A stretch of 64,000 bases of DNA from Kitasatospora papulosa. Lineage in GTDB: Bacteria > Actinomycetota > Actinomycetes > Streptomycetales > Streptomycetaceae. This document shows positions 25,034 to 33,724 of this stretch, piece after piece. Each line of letters starts with the position of its first letter. The stretch's first letter is position 1. Location of the stretch: contig NZ_JNYQ01000004.1 in the NCBI RefSeq assembly GCF_000717245.1, positions 620,001 through 684,000 of the forward strand, given 5' to 3'. A program made the translations under genes and the position numbers. Under the pieces are notes generated by a model, which was not told the DNA's origin, searched no databases, and saw only the letters and a program-made list of their open reading frames with translations.

Positions 25034-25680
25034 TCGCGGAGGACGACCCGCTGCTGAGGGAGGGGCTCGCGCTGCTGCTGCGCGCGGAGGGCCTCGACGT
25101 CGTGGCGACCGCGGGTACGCCGGACGCCTTCCTGGCGGCGGTGGACGAGCACCGGCCGGACCTCGCGATCGTCGACGTACGGATGCCGCCGACGCACACC
25201 GACGAGGGGATCAGGGCGGCCGTGGAGGCGCGGCGCCGTCAGCCGGGCCTTGCGGTCCTCGTGCTCTCCGCCTACGTCGAGCAGGCCTTCGCCACCGACC
25301 TCCTCGCCGACGGCAGCGCCCGGCTCGGGTACCTGCTCAAGGAGCGGGTCGGCAGGGTCGAGGAGTTCCTCACGGCTCTGGAGCGGGTCGCGGACGGCGG
25401 AACGGCCATCGACCCCGAGGTGGTCGCGCAGCTCTTCGCACGGACCCGTCCCGACACCCGTCTGGACCGGCTCAGCCCGCGCGAACGGGAGGTCCTGGCG
25501 CTGATGGCGGAGGGCCTGGGCAACGCGGCGATCGCCGAGCGGCTCGTGGTGACGGACGGCGCCGTCCACAAGCACATCCGGAGCATCTTCGCCAAGCTCG
25601 ATCTTGCGCCCGCCGACGGCACGGACCGCCGGGTCGCGGCCGTACTGCGCCATCTGAACGACGCGCACCGGCGGGCCTGA
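25021..25680 (+). CDS. LuxR/NarL-family response regulator
   Basis: A 219-residue regulator with a receiver domain (phosphorylation site Asp52 in LAIVDVRMPP; acidic pair EDD at 7-9) and a C-terminal LuxR helix-turn-helix (LSPREREVLALMAEGLGNAA, then IAERLVVTDGAVHKHIRSIF). It overlaps its cognate kinase. The divergent CPBP protease and small membrane protein are the obvious candidate targets. Confidence 0.95.
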   Translation: MRIVIAEDDPLLREGLALLLRAEGLDVVATAGTPDAFLAAVDEHRPDLAIVDVRMPPTHTDEGIRAAVEARRRQPGLAVLVLSAYVEQAFATDLLADGSARLGYLLKERVGRVEEFLTALERVADGGTAIDPEVVAQLFARTRPDTRLDRLSPREREVLALMAEGLGNAAIAERLVVTDGAVHKHIRSIFAKLDLAPADGTDRRVAAVLRHLNDAHRRA

Positions 25681-25692
25681 GAGACGGCGCGA

Positions 25693-25727
25693 GCCCCCTT
25701 CCCTCCGTACGGGGGGGGGGAGGGGGC
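25693..25727. terminator. G-rich hairpin between convergent genes
   Basis: GCCCCCT (25693-25699) pairs with AGGGGGC (25721-25727), and the C-rich inner arm can pair with part of the 10-G run at 25711-25720. It lies between the response regulator stop and the opposing small gene. Confidence 0.55.
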
Positions 25728-25739
25728 GGCCCCGCCGTG

Positions 25740-26036
25740 TCAGCTCTTGCCCGAGGCGGACGCCTTCGTGCCGGCCGCCTCGGTGCCCGCGCCGGAGGAC
25801 GCCTGCGCCGGGTTTCCGCCGGTGTCACCCGGCTGGGCCGCCGGGTCGGGGGCCTCCTCGAAGTCGACCTTGCCCATGTGGCGGTTCATCGACTTCATCA
25901 GGAACCACACCCCCACGGCGAGCGCCGCGAAGACGAGGAAGCCGAGAACGCCGGGCGTCACCTTGTTCTTGTCGAGCTCGTCGGCGGCGAGCGGAACGAG
26001 CTGCGTCAGTGCCTGGGTCGCGTACATATCAGGCAT
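25740..26036 (-). CDS. Small single-TM protein downstream of mca
   Basis: A 98-residue protein with one membrane helix (TPGVLGFLVFAALAVGVWFL) and a disordered, Pro/Ala/Gly-rich C-terminal tail. Its start overlaps the mca stop by 8 bp; MYATQ at 26027 is an alternative start. The overlap suggests co-translation with mca. The function is unknown; it could be a membrane tether for mycothiol-conjugate processing, which is a guess from position only. Confidence 0.65.
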   Translation of the reverse strand: MPDMYATQALTQLVPLAADELDKNKVTPGVLGFLVFAALAVGVWFLMKSMNRHMGKVDFEEAPDPAAQPGDTGGNPAQASSGAGTEAAGTKASASGKS

Positions 26037-26910
26037 TGTCGCGGATGCCCGCGAAGAGGTCGCTCTCGGGGAGGGAGGTATCGACCAGGGACTTGGCGAG
26101 CTCGTACTCCTCGGTCGGCCAGACCTCCCGCTGGACGTCCATCGGCACGCGGAACCAGCCGCCGTCCGGGTCGATCTGCGTGGCGTGCGCGATCAGCGCC
26201 TTGTCGCGGATCTCGAAGAAGTCGTCGCACGGGATGTGCGTGGTCAGCGTGCGCTCGGCGCGCTCGAACTCCTTCCAGCGCTCCAGCCAGTCGCCGTACG
26301 GGGACTCCAGACCGCGGGCGAGGAGCGCCTCGTGCAGGGCGACGGTGCGCGGCTTGTTGAAGCCCTGGTTGTAGTAGAGCTTCTGCGGCTGCCAGGCCGG
26401 GCCGAACTCCGCCTCGGGGAACCTGTCGGTGTCCGCGGCCCCCTCGAACGCGATCATCGAGATCGTGTGGGTCTTGATGTGGTCGGGGTGCGGGTACCCG
26501 CCGTTCTCGTCGTAGGTGGTGATCACCTGCGGCCGGAACGCGCGGATCTTCGCGACGAGACGCCCCGCCGCCGTCTCGTCGTCCTCCAGGGCGAAGCAGC
26601 CCTCGGGCAGCGGGGGCAGCGGGTCGCCCTCGGGGAGACCCGAGTCGACGAAGCCGAGCCACTCCTGCTTGACGCCCAGGATCTCCCGGGCCTCGTCCAT
26701 CTCCTTCTTGCGCACCTCGTGGATGTTCGCCTCGATGTAGGCATCCCCCTGGAGCTTCGGGTTGAGGATGGACCCCCGCTCGCCGCCCGTGCAGGTGACT
26801 ACCAGGACGTCCACCCCCTCGGACACGTACTTGGCCATGGTGGCCGCGCCCTTGCTCGACTCGTCGTCGGGGTGGGCGTGAACGGCCATCAGTCTCAGCT
26901 GCTCGGTCAA
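26029..26910 (-). CDS. mca: Mycothiol S-conjugate amidase Mca
   Basis: A 293-residue zinc amidase that cleaves mycothiol S-conjugates to release a mercapturic acid for export, a detoxification step. Zinc-site motifs AVHAHPDDESS (His and Asp-Asp) and GGYPHPDHIKTH are present. TTG at 26910 is taken as the start: it has a GAGGA site 8 bp upstream and gives LTEQLRLMAVHAHPDD, the usual actinobacterial N terminus and length. A longer in-frame ATG at 27009 would overlap the divergent gene. The related MshB deacetylase is less likely given the length and the C-terminal segment. Confidence 0.92.
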   Translation of the reverse strand: MTEQLRLMAVHAHPDDESSKGAATMAKYVSEGVDVLVVTCTGGERGSILNPKLQGDAYIEANIHEVRKKEMDEAREILGVKQEWLGFVDSGLPEGDPLPPLPEGCFALEDDETAAGRLVAKIRAFRPQVITTYDENGGYPHPDHIKTHTISMIAFEGAADTDRFPEAEFGPAWQPQKLYYNQGFNKPRTVALHEALLARGLESPYGDWLERWKEFERAERTLTTHIPCDDFFEIRDKALIAHATQIDPDGGWFRVPMDVQREVWPTEEYELAKSLVDTSLPESDLFAGIRDNA

Positions 26911-27007
26911 GACTCGGTCCTCAGTGATTCGTCGCAGTGGTCGGCTTCTATAGTGACTGAACCGGGGGGTGGAAAATTCCTCGATCCCCGGCACGGGAGG
27001 AACGATC

Positions 27008-27412
27008 ATGGCAGCGGTACGCGAGGCCTTGCCCGAGGGGCGCTACGGCCGGTCGCAGGACGAGCGCGCGGACCGCAAGCTGAAGATCACCGGCTCCGTG
27101 CTGGGTGTGGCGTTCCTGGCCATGATCGGCTGGTTCGGCTACGACTACGTGGCCGGTCAGGACGTCAGCGCCGAGCTCATCAAGTCGAAGATCGTCTCGG
27201 CGGGCCGCGCCGAGGCGCACCTCGAGGTCCGCAAGGACCGGGACGCCACCGGGCAGTGCACGCTCCGCGCCCTGAGCGAGGACGGCGCGGAGGTCGGGCG
27301 GGCGGACTTCCGGTTCGACGGGCGCGCGGAGCGGATCGACGAGGTCGTCTCGCTGCGCACCACCTCCAGGGCGACCGCGGTGGAGCTCAAGGGGTGCACC
27401 GCCGGCGGCTGA
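27008..27412 (+). CDS. DUF4307 single-TM protein
   Basis: A 134-residue protein with a basic cytoplasmic start (ALPEGRYGRSQDERADRKLK), one membrane helix (ITGSVLGVAFLAMIGWFGYDY) and an exported beta-rich domain containing two cysteines (TGQCTLRAL; LKGCTAGG). This matches the actinobacterial DUF4307 family, commonly found next to mca. A GGGAGG ribosome site precedes the ATG at 27008. The function is unknown. Confidence 0.85.
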   Translation: MAAVREALPEGRYGRSQDERADRKLKITGSVLGVAFLAMIGWFGYDYVAGQDVSAELIKSKIVSAGRAEAHLEVRKDRDATGQCTLRALSEDGAEVGRADFRFDGRAERIDEVVSLRTTSRATAVELKGCTAGG

Positions 27413-27603
27413 CCACGCCCGGGGTCGCGCGCCGTCCCGGATGCCCGCGCTCCCGCGCCGACCGGCCCGGAAGCGCGTGTGACGTTTTACCTTCTCCCCC
27501 TTTTCGCGGGGAATTGTTAGGCTCGTTGTTTCGCCCACCCGTGGCAGCGCATGCTTGGGGTAGGGCGTTGCTTTGTATTCCCAGCACCGACGAGGAGCAC
27601 CCT

Positions 27604-28101
27604 GTGACCCAGACCAGCGATAACGTCACCTGGCTCACGCCGGAGGCGTACAACCAGCTGAAGGCAGAGCTGGAGTACCTGTCTGGTCCCGCGCGCACGG
27701 AGATCTCCGTCAAGATCGCGGCGGCCCGCGAGGAGGGTGACCTCCGCGAGAACGGCGGCTATCACGCCGCCAAGGAGGAGCAGGGCAAGATGGAGCTCCG
27801 GGTCCGTCAGCTGACCCAGCTCCTGGAGCACGCGAAGGTCGGCGAGGCCCCGGCCGACGACGGCGTGGTCGAGCCGGGCATGGTCGTGACCATCGCCTTC
27901 GACGGTGACCCGGACGACACGGTCACCTTCCTGCTCGCCTCCCGCGAGTACGCGAGCGCGGACATCGAGACCTACTCCCCCCAGTCCCCGCTCGGCACCG
28001 GCGTGAACGGCAAGCGGACCGGTGACGAGGCGGAGTACGAGCTGCCGAACGGCAAGAAGGCCACCGTGAAGATCGTCTCGGCGAAGCCGTACCAGGGCTG
28101 A
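27604..28101 (+). CDS. greA: Transcript cleavage factor GreA
   Basis: A 165-residue GreA. It enters the RNA polymerase secondary channel and stimulates cleavage of backtracked RNA. The N-terminal coiled coil (NQLKAELEYLSGPARTEISV) carries the acidic tip in AAAREEGDLRENGGYHAAKEEQ, with the conserved Asp and Glu; the C-terminal FKBP-like domain follows. The GTG start has a GAGGAG site. It is transcribed alone and ends at a perfect 32-bp palindrome. Confidence 0.97.
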   Translation: MTQTSDNVTWLTPEAYNQLKAELEYLSGPARTEISVKIAAAREEGDLRENGGYHAAKEEQGKMELRVRQLTQLLEHAKVGEAPADDGVVEPGMVVTIAFDGDPDDTVTFLLASREYASADIETYSPQSPLGTGVNGKRTGDEAEYELPNGKKATVKIVSAKPYQG

Positions 28102-28117
28102 CCCCCGGAACACCGGT

Positions 28118-28149
28118 GGAGCCCCGGCCGCAGCTGCGGCCGGGGCTCC
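28118..28149. terminator. greA bidirectional terminator
   Basis: Perfect 16+16 bp inverted repeat with no spacer, between greA and the opposing ABC permease stop. Confidence 0.88.
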
Positions 28150-28161
28150 GTCGCGTCCGGG

Positions 28162-29019
28162 TCAGGCGGTCGCCGAGCGGTACTTGCGGACCGCCAGGGT
28201 GCGGAAGACCACCACGATCAGCACCGACCAGATCACCGAGGCGAGGATCGGGTGCTGCATGGGCCATGCGTCCGAGGTCACGAAGCCCGGCGGGACGTTG
28301 CCGAACAGTTCGCGGCAGGCCGCCACGGTGGCGCTGAAGGGGTTCCATTCCGCGATGTGGCGCAGGATCGTCGGCATCTGGTTGGCGTCCACGAAGGCGT
28401 TCGAGATGAACGTCAGCGGGAAGAGCCAGATCAGCCCGCCGGAGGTGGCCGCCTCGGGTGTGCGCACGACGAGGCCGATCAGCGCGCCGATCCAGGAGAA
28501 GGCGTACCCGAGCAGGAGCAGCAGCAGGAAGCCCAGCAGCACCTTGCCGAGGTTCTCGTGGGTCCGCCAGCCGATGATCAGTGCGACACCGGCGAGGACG
28601 ACGAGGGTGAGCGCGGTCTGCACGAGGTCGGCGAGCGTACGTCCGGTGAGGACGGCCCCCCGGGCCATCGGCAGGGACCGGAAGCGGTCGATCAGCCCCT
28701 TGTGCATGTCGTCCGCGATACCCGCTCCGGCGCCGGCCGTGGCGAAGGTGACGGTCTGGGCGAAGATCCCGGCCATCAGGAATTCCTTGTAGGCCGTGGA
28801 CGACAGGGAGCTGCCCACCTTGATGGAGCCGCCGAAAACGTAGGTGAACAGCACCACGAACATGATGGGCTGGACCAGGCCGAAGATCACCATCTCGGGG
28901 ATCCTGGCCATGCGGATCAGGTTGCGTCGGGCGACGACCAGGGAGTCGGCCACGGAGCGGCCGACCGCCCCGCGGGACTTGAGCGGTGCGATGTCCGGTG
29001 CGTCCGTGACGGCGCTCAC
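28162..29019 (-). CDS. ABC-2 type permease (DrrB-like)
   Basis: A 285-residue membrane protein with six predicted helices and the ABC-2 signature region LDRFRSLPMARGAVLTGRTL-like (here GLIDRFRSLPMARGAVL). It begins with GTG overlapping the ATPase stop (GTGA). With the adjacent ATPase it forms an exporter of the daunorubicin-resistance (DrrAB) type, used for drugs, lipids or self-made metabolites. No antibiotic cluster is nearby, so the substrate is unknown. Confidence 0.9.
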   Translation of the reverse strand: MSAVTDAPDIAPLKSRGAVGRSVADSLVVARRNLIRMARIPEMVIFGLVQPIMFVVLFTYVFGGSIKVGSSLSSTAYKEFLMAGIFAQTVTFATAGAGAGIADDMHKGLIDRFRSLPMARGAVLTGRTLADLVQTALTLVVLAGVALIIGWRTHENLGKVLLGFLLLLLLGYAFSWIGALIGLVVRTPEAATSGGLIWLFPLTFISNAFVDANQMPTILRHIAEWNPFSATVAACRELFGNVPPGFVTSDAWPMQHPILASVIWSVLIVVVFRTLAVRKYRSATA

Positions 29020-30020
29020 TGCACGCCCTCCTTCCGGCCCTGTGCGGCCTCGGTGGATTCGTTCCCGCCGTTCTTCTCCAGCTCGGCGGCGTGGCCGGTG
29101 AGCGAGATGAAGACGTCGTCGAGGGTGGGGCGGCGCAGGCCGATGTCGTCGATCTCCACGCCCCGGGTGTCGAGGTCGCGGATGACCTCGGCCAGCAGCT
29201 TGGCCCCGCCGGTGACCGGGACGGTCAGCTTGCGGGTGTGTTCGGCGACGGAGATCTCCCCCTTGCCGTACGAGGCGAGCACCGAGCGGGCCGGCTCGAT
29301 CTGGTCCGGCTGGTGCACGACGACCTCGACGCGCTCTCCGCCGGTGCGGGCCTTGAGCTGGTCGGACGTGCCTCGGGCGATGACCTTGCCGTGGTCGATG
29401 ACGCAGATGTCGTGGGCGAGGTGGTCGGCCTCCTCCAGGTACTGCGTGGTCAGCAGCAGGGTCGTGCCGCCCGCGACGAGTTCCTCGATGACCTCCCACA
29501 GCTGCTGCCGGTTGCGGGGGTCGAGCCCGGTGGTGGGCTCGTCCATGAACATCACCGGCGGGGAGACGACGAGCGCCGCCGCCAGGTCGAGGCGGCGGCG
29601 CATGCCTCCGGAGTACGTCTTGGCGGTGCGGTCGGCCGCGTCGGCGAGGTTGAACCTCTCCAGGAGCTGCCCGGCCCGCTTCTTCGCGTCGCGCGAGCTC
29701 ATCTGGTAGAGCTGCCCGACCATCTGGAGGTTCTCGCGGCCCGTGAGGTACTCGTCGACGGCCGCGAACTGGCCGGACAGGCCGATCGAGCGCCGCACCG
29801 CGTCGGGGTCCTTCAGGACGTCGATGCCCGCCACGACGGCCCGGCCGCTGTCCGGCCTGAGCAGGGTGGTCAGGACACGCACGGCTGTCGTCTTACCGGC
29901 GCCGTTGGGCCCCAGCAAACCCAGGACGGTGCCCTCGGGCACGTCGAGATCGACGCCGCCCAGTGCTCGTACATCGCCGAAGGTCTTCACCAGGCCTTCG
30001 GCGTAGATGGCGCCTGGCAT
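29016..30020 (-). CDS. ABC transporter ATPase (DrrA-like)
   Basis: A 334-residue ATPase. Walker A is LLGPNGAGKTTAVR, the signature is TYSGGMRRRLD, Walker B is VMFMDEPTTGLD, and the switch His is in LLTTQYLEEADHLA (Gln-Tyr in place of His, as in other DrrA proteins). A DrrA-type C-terminal extension ends in PTLDDVFISLTG. A GGGGGA site precedes the ATG at 30020. It is the promoter-proximal gene of a two-gene exporter operon with a large dyad about 100 bp upstream. Confidence 0.95.
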   Translation of the reverse strand: MPGAIYAEGLVKTFGDVRALGGVDLDVPEGTVLGLLGPNGAGKTTAVRVLTTLLRPDSGRAVVAGIDVLKDPDAVRRSIGLSGQFAAVDEYLTGRENLQMVGQLYQMSSRDAKKRAGQLLERFNLADAADRTAKTYSGGMRRRLDLAAALVVSPPVMFMDEPTTGLDPRNRQQLWEVIEELVAGGTTLLLTTQYLEEADHLAHDICVIDHGKVIARGTSDQLKARTGGERVEVVVHQPDQIEPARSVLASYGKGEISVAEHTRKLTVPVTGGAKLLAEVIRDLDTRGVEIDDIGLRRPTLDDVFISLTGHAAELEKNGGNESTEAAQGRKEGVQ

Positions 30021-30105
30021 ACGTTTTCCCCCAGTTGTCTCGCGTGCGTTCCTGAGCGGATCGTAGAGTTCCCGGCCCTCCGAGGCGGGGAACACCGAGT
30101 GTTCG

Positions 30106-30132
30106 GCGATGCACCGTAACGCGATACATCGC
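30106..30132. promoter_or_regulatory. Dyad upstream of the ABC exporter
   Basis: GCGATG (30106-30111) and CATCGC (30127-30132) are exact inverted arms around a 15-base spacer, and a second dyad GCGAT-AC-ATCGC lies at 30121-30132. It sits between the divergent-facing ends near the exporter promoter. Nested ATGTATCGC-type dyads often bind PadR or TetR regulators of exporters. Confidence 0.4.
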
Positions 30133-30168
30133 GACACACAACAGGTTTTCGCGCGGGGAATCGGACCC

Positions 30169-31398
30169 TCAGGAGCGCACCAGATAGCCGGCGGTGCGCA
30201 GCGCGGCGGCGACCTCCTCGCAGTGCTCCGGCCCCTTCGTCTCCAGGTGGAGTTCCACCTCCGCCTCGGTGAGCCCGAGCCGCGGGTCGGTCCGTACGTG
30301 CTGGATGTCGAGCACGTTGGCGTCGGCGGCGGACAGGGTGGTGAGCATCGCGGCCAGCGCTCCCGGCCGGTCGGTGAGCCGGAGCCGCAGGCTCAGGTAA
30401 CGGCCGGCCGCCACCATGCCGTGCGTCAGGATGCGCTGTATCAGCAGGGGGTCGACGTTGCCGCCCGACAGCACGGCGACGACAGGTCCGCGGAAGGCGC
30501 CCGGATCGCTCAGCAGCGCCGCGACCGGGATCGCCCCGGCCGGCTCGACGACCATCTTCGCCCGCTCCAGGCACAGCAGCAGCGCGCTGGACAGCTCGTC
30601 CTCGGAGACCGTACGGACCTCGTCCACCAGCTCCTGGACCAGCGGGAACGTCAGGTCGCCGGGCCGGCCCACCTTGATCCCGTCGGCCATGGTCTGCACC
30701 GCGTCGAGCGCCACCGGGTGACCGGCGGACAGTGAGGGCGGGAAGGCCGCCGCGCCCGCGGCCTGGACACCGACGATCCTGACGTCGGGACGCAGGGCCT
30801 TCACCGCGACCGCGATCCCCGCGGCGAGACCGCCCCCGCCGATGCCGACGACGACGGTCCGGACCTCCGGGCACTGTTCGAGGATCTCCAGGCCGACGGT
30901 GCCCTGCCCCGCGATGACGTCCGGGTGGTCGAAGGGGTGGATGAAGACCGCGCCGGTCTCCTCCGCGTACTCCTGGGCGGCGGCCAGTGTCTCGTCGACG
31001 ACATGGCCGTGGAGCCTGACCTCCGCGCCGTAGTCCCGGGTCGCGGCCACCTTCGGCAGGGGCGCGCCGACCGGCATGAAGACCGTGGAGCGTACGCCGA
31101 GCAGCGAAGACGCGAGTGCGACACCCTGCGCATGGTTTCCGGCACTCGCGGCCACCACCCCGGCAGCCCGTTCGACGGGGCTGAGTCCGGCGATGCGCAC
31201 GTACGCGCCCCGGAGTTTGAACGAGCCGGTCCGCTGGAGGTTCTCGCACTTGAGGTGGACCGGAGCGCCGACGAGGGAACTGAGGTAGCGGCTGCCTTCC
31301 ATCCCGGTCGTCCGGGCCACCCCGGACAGCATCTTCTGCGCCCCGCGGACGTCGTCGAGGATCAGCGGAGGAAAGGGGCCTGACGTACGGAAGCTCAT
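30169..31398 (-). CDS. ilvA: Threonine ammonia-lyase
   Basis: A 409-residue PLP enzyme that converts threonine to 2-oxobutyrate, the first step to isoleucine. The Schiff-base lysine is in RTGSFKLRGAY, the substrate loop is AASAGNHAQGVA, and the phosphate loop is GIGGGGLAAG. The C terminus (about 325-405; LRLTDRPGALAAMLTTLS) is an ACT-like regulatory domain, so allosteric feedback is expected. The start at 31398 (MSFRTSGPFPPL) is chosen over upstream in-frame starts. It faces away from a MarR regulator. Confidence 0.94.
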   Translation of the reverse strand: MSFRTSGPFPPLILDDVRGAQKMLSGVARTTGMEGSRYLSSLVGAPVHLKCENLQRTGSFKLRGAYVRIAGLSPVERAAGVVAASAGNHAQGVALASSLLGVRSTVFMPVGAPLPKVAATRDYGAEVRLHGHVVDETLAAAQEYAEETGAVFIHPFDHPDVIAGQGTVGLEILEQCPEVRTVVVGIGGGGLAAGIAVAVKALRPDVRIVGVQAAGAAAFPPSLSAGHPVALDAVQTMADGIKVGRPGDLTFPLVQELVDEVRTVSEDELSSALLLCLERAKMVVEPAGAIPVAALLSDPGAFRGPVVAVLSGGNVDPLLIQRILTHGMVAAGRYLSLRLRLTDRPGALAAMLTTLSAADANVLDIQHVRTDPRLGLTEAEVELHLETKGPEHCEEVAAALRTAGYLVRS

Positions 31399-31555
31399 GA
31401 CAGCAAGTCTTGCAGCCAGGAGGCCCGGGAGCCGTCGCATCTCATGGCGGCCTGCGGTGGTGTCCACAGGTTTGTGCAGCGCTGCTACACGTTGCCCCGT
31501 GGCCGCGTACTCTGTCCCCCACCTATCCGACACCGCACGAAGAGAGCCCCCGGCC

Positions 31556-32083
31556 ATGCCCCCTCAGGACATGACGACTGCTGCGTCTCCTTCCGGGGGC
31601 GCCGCCCCCGGACAAGGAACGGACCACCTGCTCGACGCACTCCAGCACCAGGTGGCCGTCTTCGCCCGCCGTGCCGAGCAGACCCGCCTCGGCGGTGTCG
31701 GCCAGGTCCGCAACTCGATGGACCGGGCGGCTTATCTGCTGCTCAACCGGCTCGACGTCGAGGGGCCCATGGGCGTCAAGGCGCTGGCCGCGGGCATGGG
31801 GATCGACTCCTCGACGGTGACCCGTCAGGTCGCGCCGCTCGTCGACACCGGTCTGGTCAAGCGCACCTCGCACCCGGAGGACGGGCGCGCGGTCGTGCTG
31901 CAGCTGTCGCCGCGCGGCCAGTCCCGGCTGGAGGAGGTCCGCGCCTCGCGGCGTGAGCTGATGTCGCAGGTGACCGGCGGGTGGACCGAGGAGGAGCGCG
32001 ACACCTTCTGCGCCCTGCTGACCCGGTTCAACGCCTCCCTGGCGGCCCGGCAGGCGGCGATCCAGCCGGCGCAGGACAGCTGA
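31556..32083 (+). CDS. MarR-family regulator
   Basis: A 175-residue regulator with the MarR winged helix (MGVKALAAGMGIDSSTVTRQ; HPEDGRAVVLQLSPRGQ) and flanking dimerisation helices. The start at 31556 (MPPQDMTTAAS) is preferred; MTTAAS at 31571 is possible. It is divergent from ilvA across 157 bp, so it may control ilvA or itself. Confidence 0.9.
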   Translation: MPPQDMTTAASPSGGAAPGQGTDHLLDALQHQVAVFARRAEQTRLGGVGQVRNSMDRAAYLLLNRLDVEGPMGVKALAAGMGIDSSTVTRQVAPLVDTGLVKRTSHPEDGRAVVLQLSPRGQSRLEEVRASRRELMSQVTGGWTEEERDTFCALLTRFNASLAARQAAIQPAQDS

Positions 32084-32181
32084 CCCTCGGCACCCGCGGT
32101 CCCGGGCGGTGTGCCCGGCTGTCCGGCGGGCCGGGCGGATCTACTCTGGAAGTGCCGCACTCGCGAGTCGAGGAGGGCGCC

Positions 32182-32373
32182 ATGACACGGAAGATCGCCG
32201 ACTGCCGCAAGTATCCGAGCGTCTCGAACTGCACACTCACCATTTCCGGTGAGGAGGACGAAGTCGTCCGCGCGGCCGCCGAGCACGCGGTCTCGGTCCA
32301 CGAGCACACCGACAGTCCGGAACTGCGTGAGCAGATCCGGGGCTCGCTGGAGGACGAGAGGGTCGCAGTCTGA
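32182..32373 (+). CDS. DUF1059 small protein
   Basis: A 63-residue protein that begins MTRKIADCRKYPSVSNCTLT and has the two spaced cysteines of DUF1059 (about residues 8 and 17), then an acidic helix ending near VRAAAEHAVSVH. A GAGGAGGG ribosome site is present. The function is unknown. It is too short and soluble for a membrane role. Confidence 0.8.
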   Translation: MTRKIADCRKYPSVSNCTLTISGEEDEVVRAAAEHAVSVHEHTDSPELREQIRGSLEDERVAV

Positions 32374-32385
32374 CCGACAGCGCGA

Positions 32386-32411
32386 CGGCCGGGACCGAAG
32401 CGTCCCGGCCG
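32386..32411. terminator. Hairpin after the DUF1059 gene
   Basis: Perfect 10-bp stem (32386-32395 with 32402-32411), loop of 6, between DUF1059 and the opposing metB end. Confidence 0.7.
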
Positions 32412-32499
32412 CCGGACGTCTCGCCGCCCTGTTCCTCGACCGGGTCTGCTGAGGGACGTGGGGCGCGGCCCGACGGCGCACGCCCCCTGCGGCAGCCCG

Positions 32500-33645
32500 T
32501 CAGCCGAGCGCCTGCGTCAGGTCGGCCAGCAGGTCGTCGGCGTTCTCGATGCCGACGGACAGCCGGACCAGGTCGGCCGGCACCTCCAGCGGAGAGCCCG
32601 CCGCGGACGCGTGCGTCATGCGGCCCGGGTGCTCCAGGAGCGACTCGACGCCGCCGAGCGACTCCCCGAGCGTGAACAGCTTGGCGCGGTTGCAGACCTC
32701 GACGGCCGCTTCCTCGCCGCCCGAGACCCGGAACGACACCATCCCGCCGAACGCCTTCATCTGCTTGGCGGCGATCTCGTGCCCCGGGTGCTCCGGCAGC
32801 CCCGGGTAGAGGACCTGCGTGACCTTGGGGTGACGGGTCAGCAGGTCGGCGACCTTCGTCGCGTTCTCGTCGTGGCGGTCCATGCGGACCGCGAGGGTCT
32901 TGATGCCGCGCAGGACCAGCCACGCGTCGAACGGTCCGGCCACCGCGCCCATGGCGTTCTGGTGGTACGCCAGCTCCTCGGCCAGCTCCGGGTCGCTGAC
33001 GACGAGCGCGCCGCCGACGACGTCGGAGTGCCCGCCCATGTACTTCGTGGTGGAGTGCACGACGACGTCGGCACCGAGCGAGAGCGGCTGCTGGAGGTAG
33101 GGGCTGGCGAAGGTGTTGTCGACCACCAGCCGCGCGCCCGCCTGCCGGGCCACACCCGCGACGGCGGCGATGTCGGTGATGCCGAGCAGCGGGTTGGACG
33201 GCGTCTCCACCCAGATCGCCTTGGTGCGCGGGGTGAGCGCGGCCCGGACCGCGCTCACGTCGGAGGTGTCGGCGACCGAGAACTCCACGCCCCAGCGCGA
33301 GGCGACCTTCGCGAACAGCCGGAACGTGCCGCCGTAGGCGTCGTTCGGGATGACCACGTGGTCACCGGGGGTGAGCAGCGTACGCAGGAGGCAGTCCTCC
33401 GCGGCGAGGCCGGACGCGAAGGCGAGCCCGCGGCGGCCGCCCTCCAGCGCGGCGAGGTTCTCCTCCAGCGCCGTGCGGGTGGGGTTGGCGCTGCGGCTGT
33501 ACTCGTAGCCGCCGCGCAGCCCGCCGACACCGTCCTGCTTGTACGTGGACACCTGGTAGATCGGCGGGACCACTGCGCCGGTGAGGGGATCCGCCGTGTT
33601 GCCGGCATGGATCGCAAGGGTCTCGAAGCTGTGCTGGTCGCTCAT
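32500..33645 (-). CDS. metB: Cystathionine gamma-synthase
   Basis: A 381-residue Cys/Met-metabolism PLP enzyme that joins O-acylhomoserine and cysteine to cystathionine. The PLP lysine is in VVHSTTKYMGGHSD, and the phosphate-site tyrosine and arginine are in YEYSRSANPTRTALE. The length and GSPLEVPADLVRLSVGIEN end are typical. Cystathionine gamma-lyase is very similar, so the direction of flux cannot be settled from sequence. There is no clear Shine-Dalgarno site before the ATG. It is monocistronic and divergent from the next gene. Confidence 0.85.
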   Translation of the reverse strand: MSDQHSFETLAIHAGNTADPLTGAVVPPIYQVSTYKQDGVGGLRGGYEYSRSANPTRTALEENLAALEGGRRGLAFASGLAAEDCLLRTLLTPGDHVVIPNDAYGGTFRLFAKVASRWGVEFSVADTSDVSAVRAALTPRTKAIWVETPSNPLLGITDIAAVAGVARQAGARLVVDNTFASPYLQQPLSLGADVVVHSTTKYMGGHSDVVGGALVVSDPELAEELAYHQNAMGAVAGPFDAWLVLRGIKTLAVRMDRHDENATKVADLLTRHPKVTQVLYPGLPEHPGHEIAAKQMKAFGGMVSFRVSGGEEAAVEVCNRAKLFTLGESLGGVESLLEHPGRMTHASAAGSPLEVPADLVRLSVGIENADDLLADLTQALG

Positions 33646-33724
33646 GGGGCCCGAGCGTAGTTCCTCCGGAGGGGAGTTACAGGCCACTCGCCGCCCGCTT
33701 CGCCGTCCGGGGACAATGGACCGC

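Noticed and set aside
28162..30020. Self-resistance exporter of a biosynthetic cluster
   Set aside because: DrrAB-like exporters are common, and no biosynthetic genes lie in the window.
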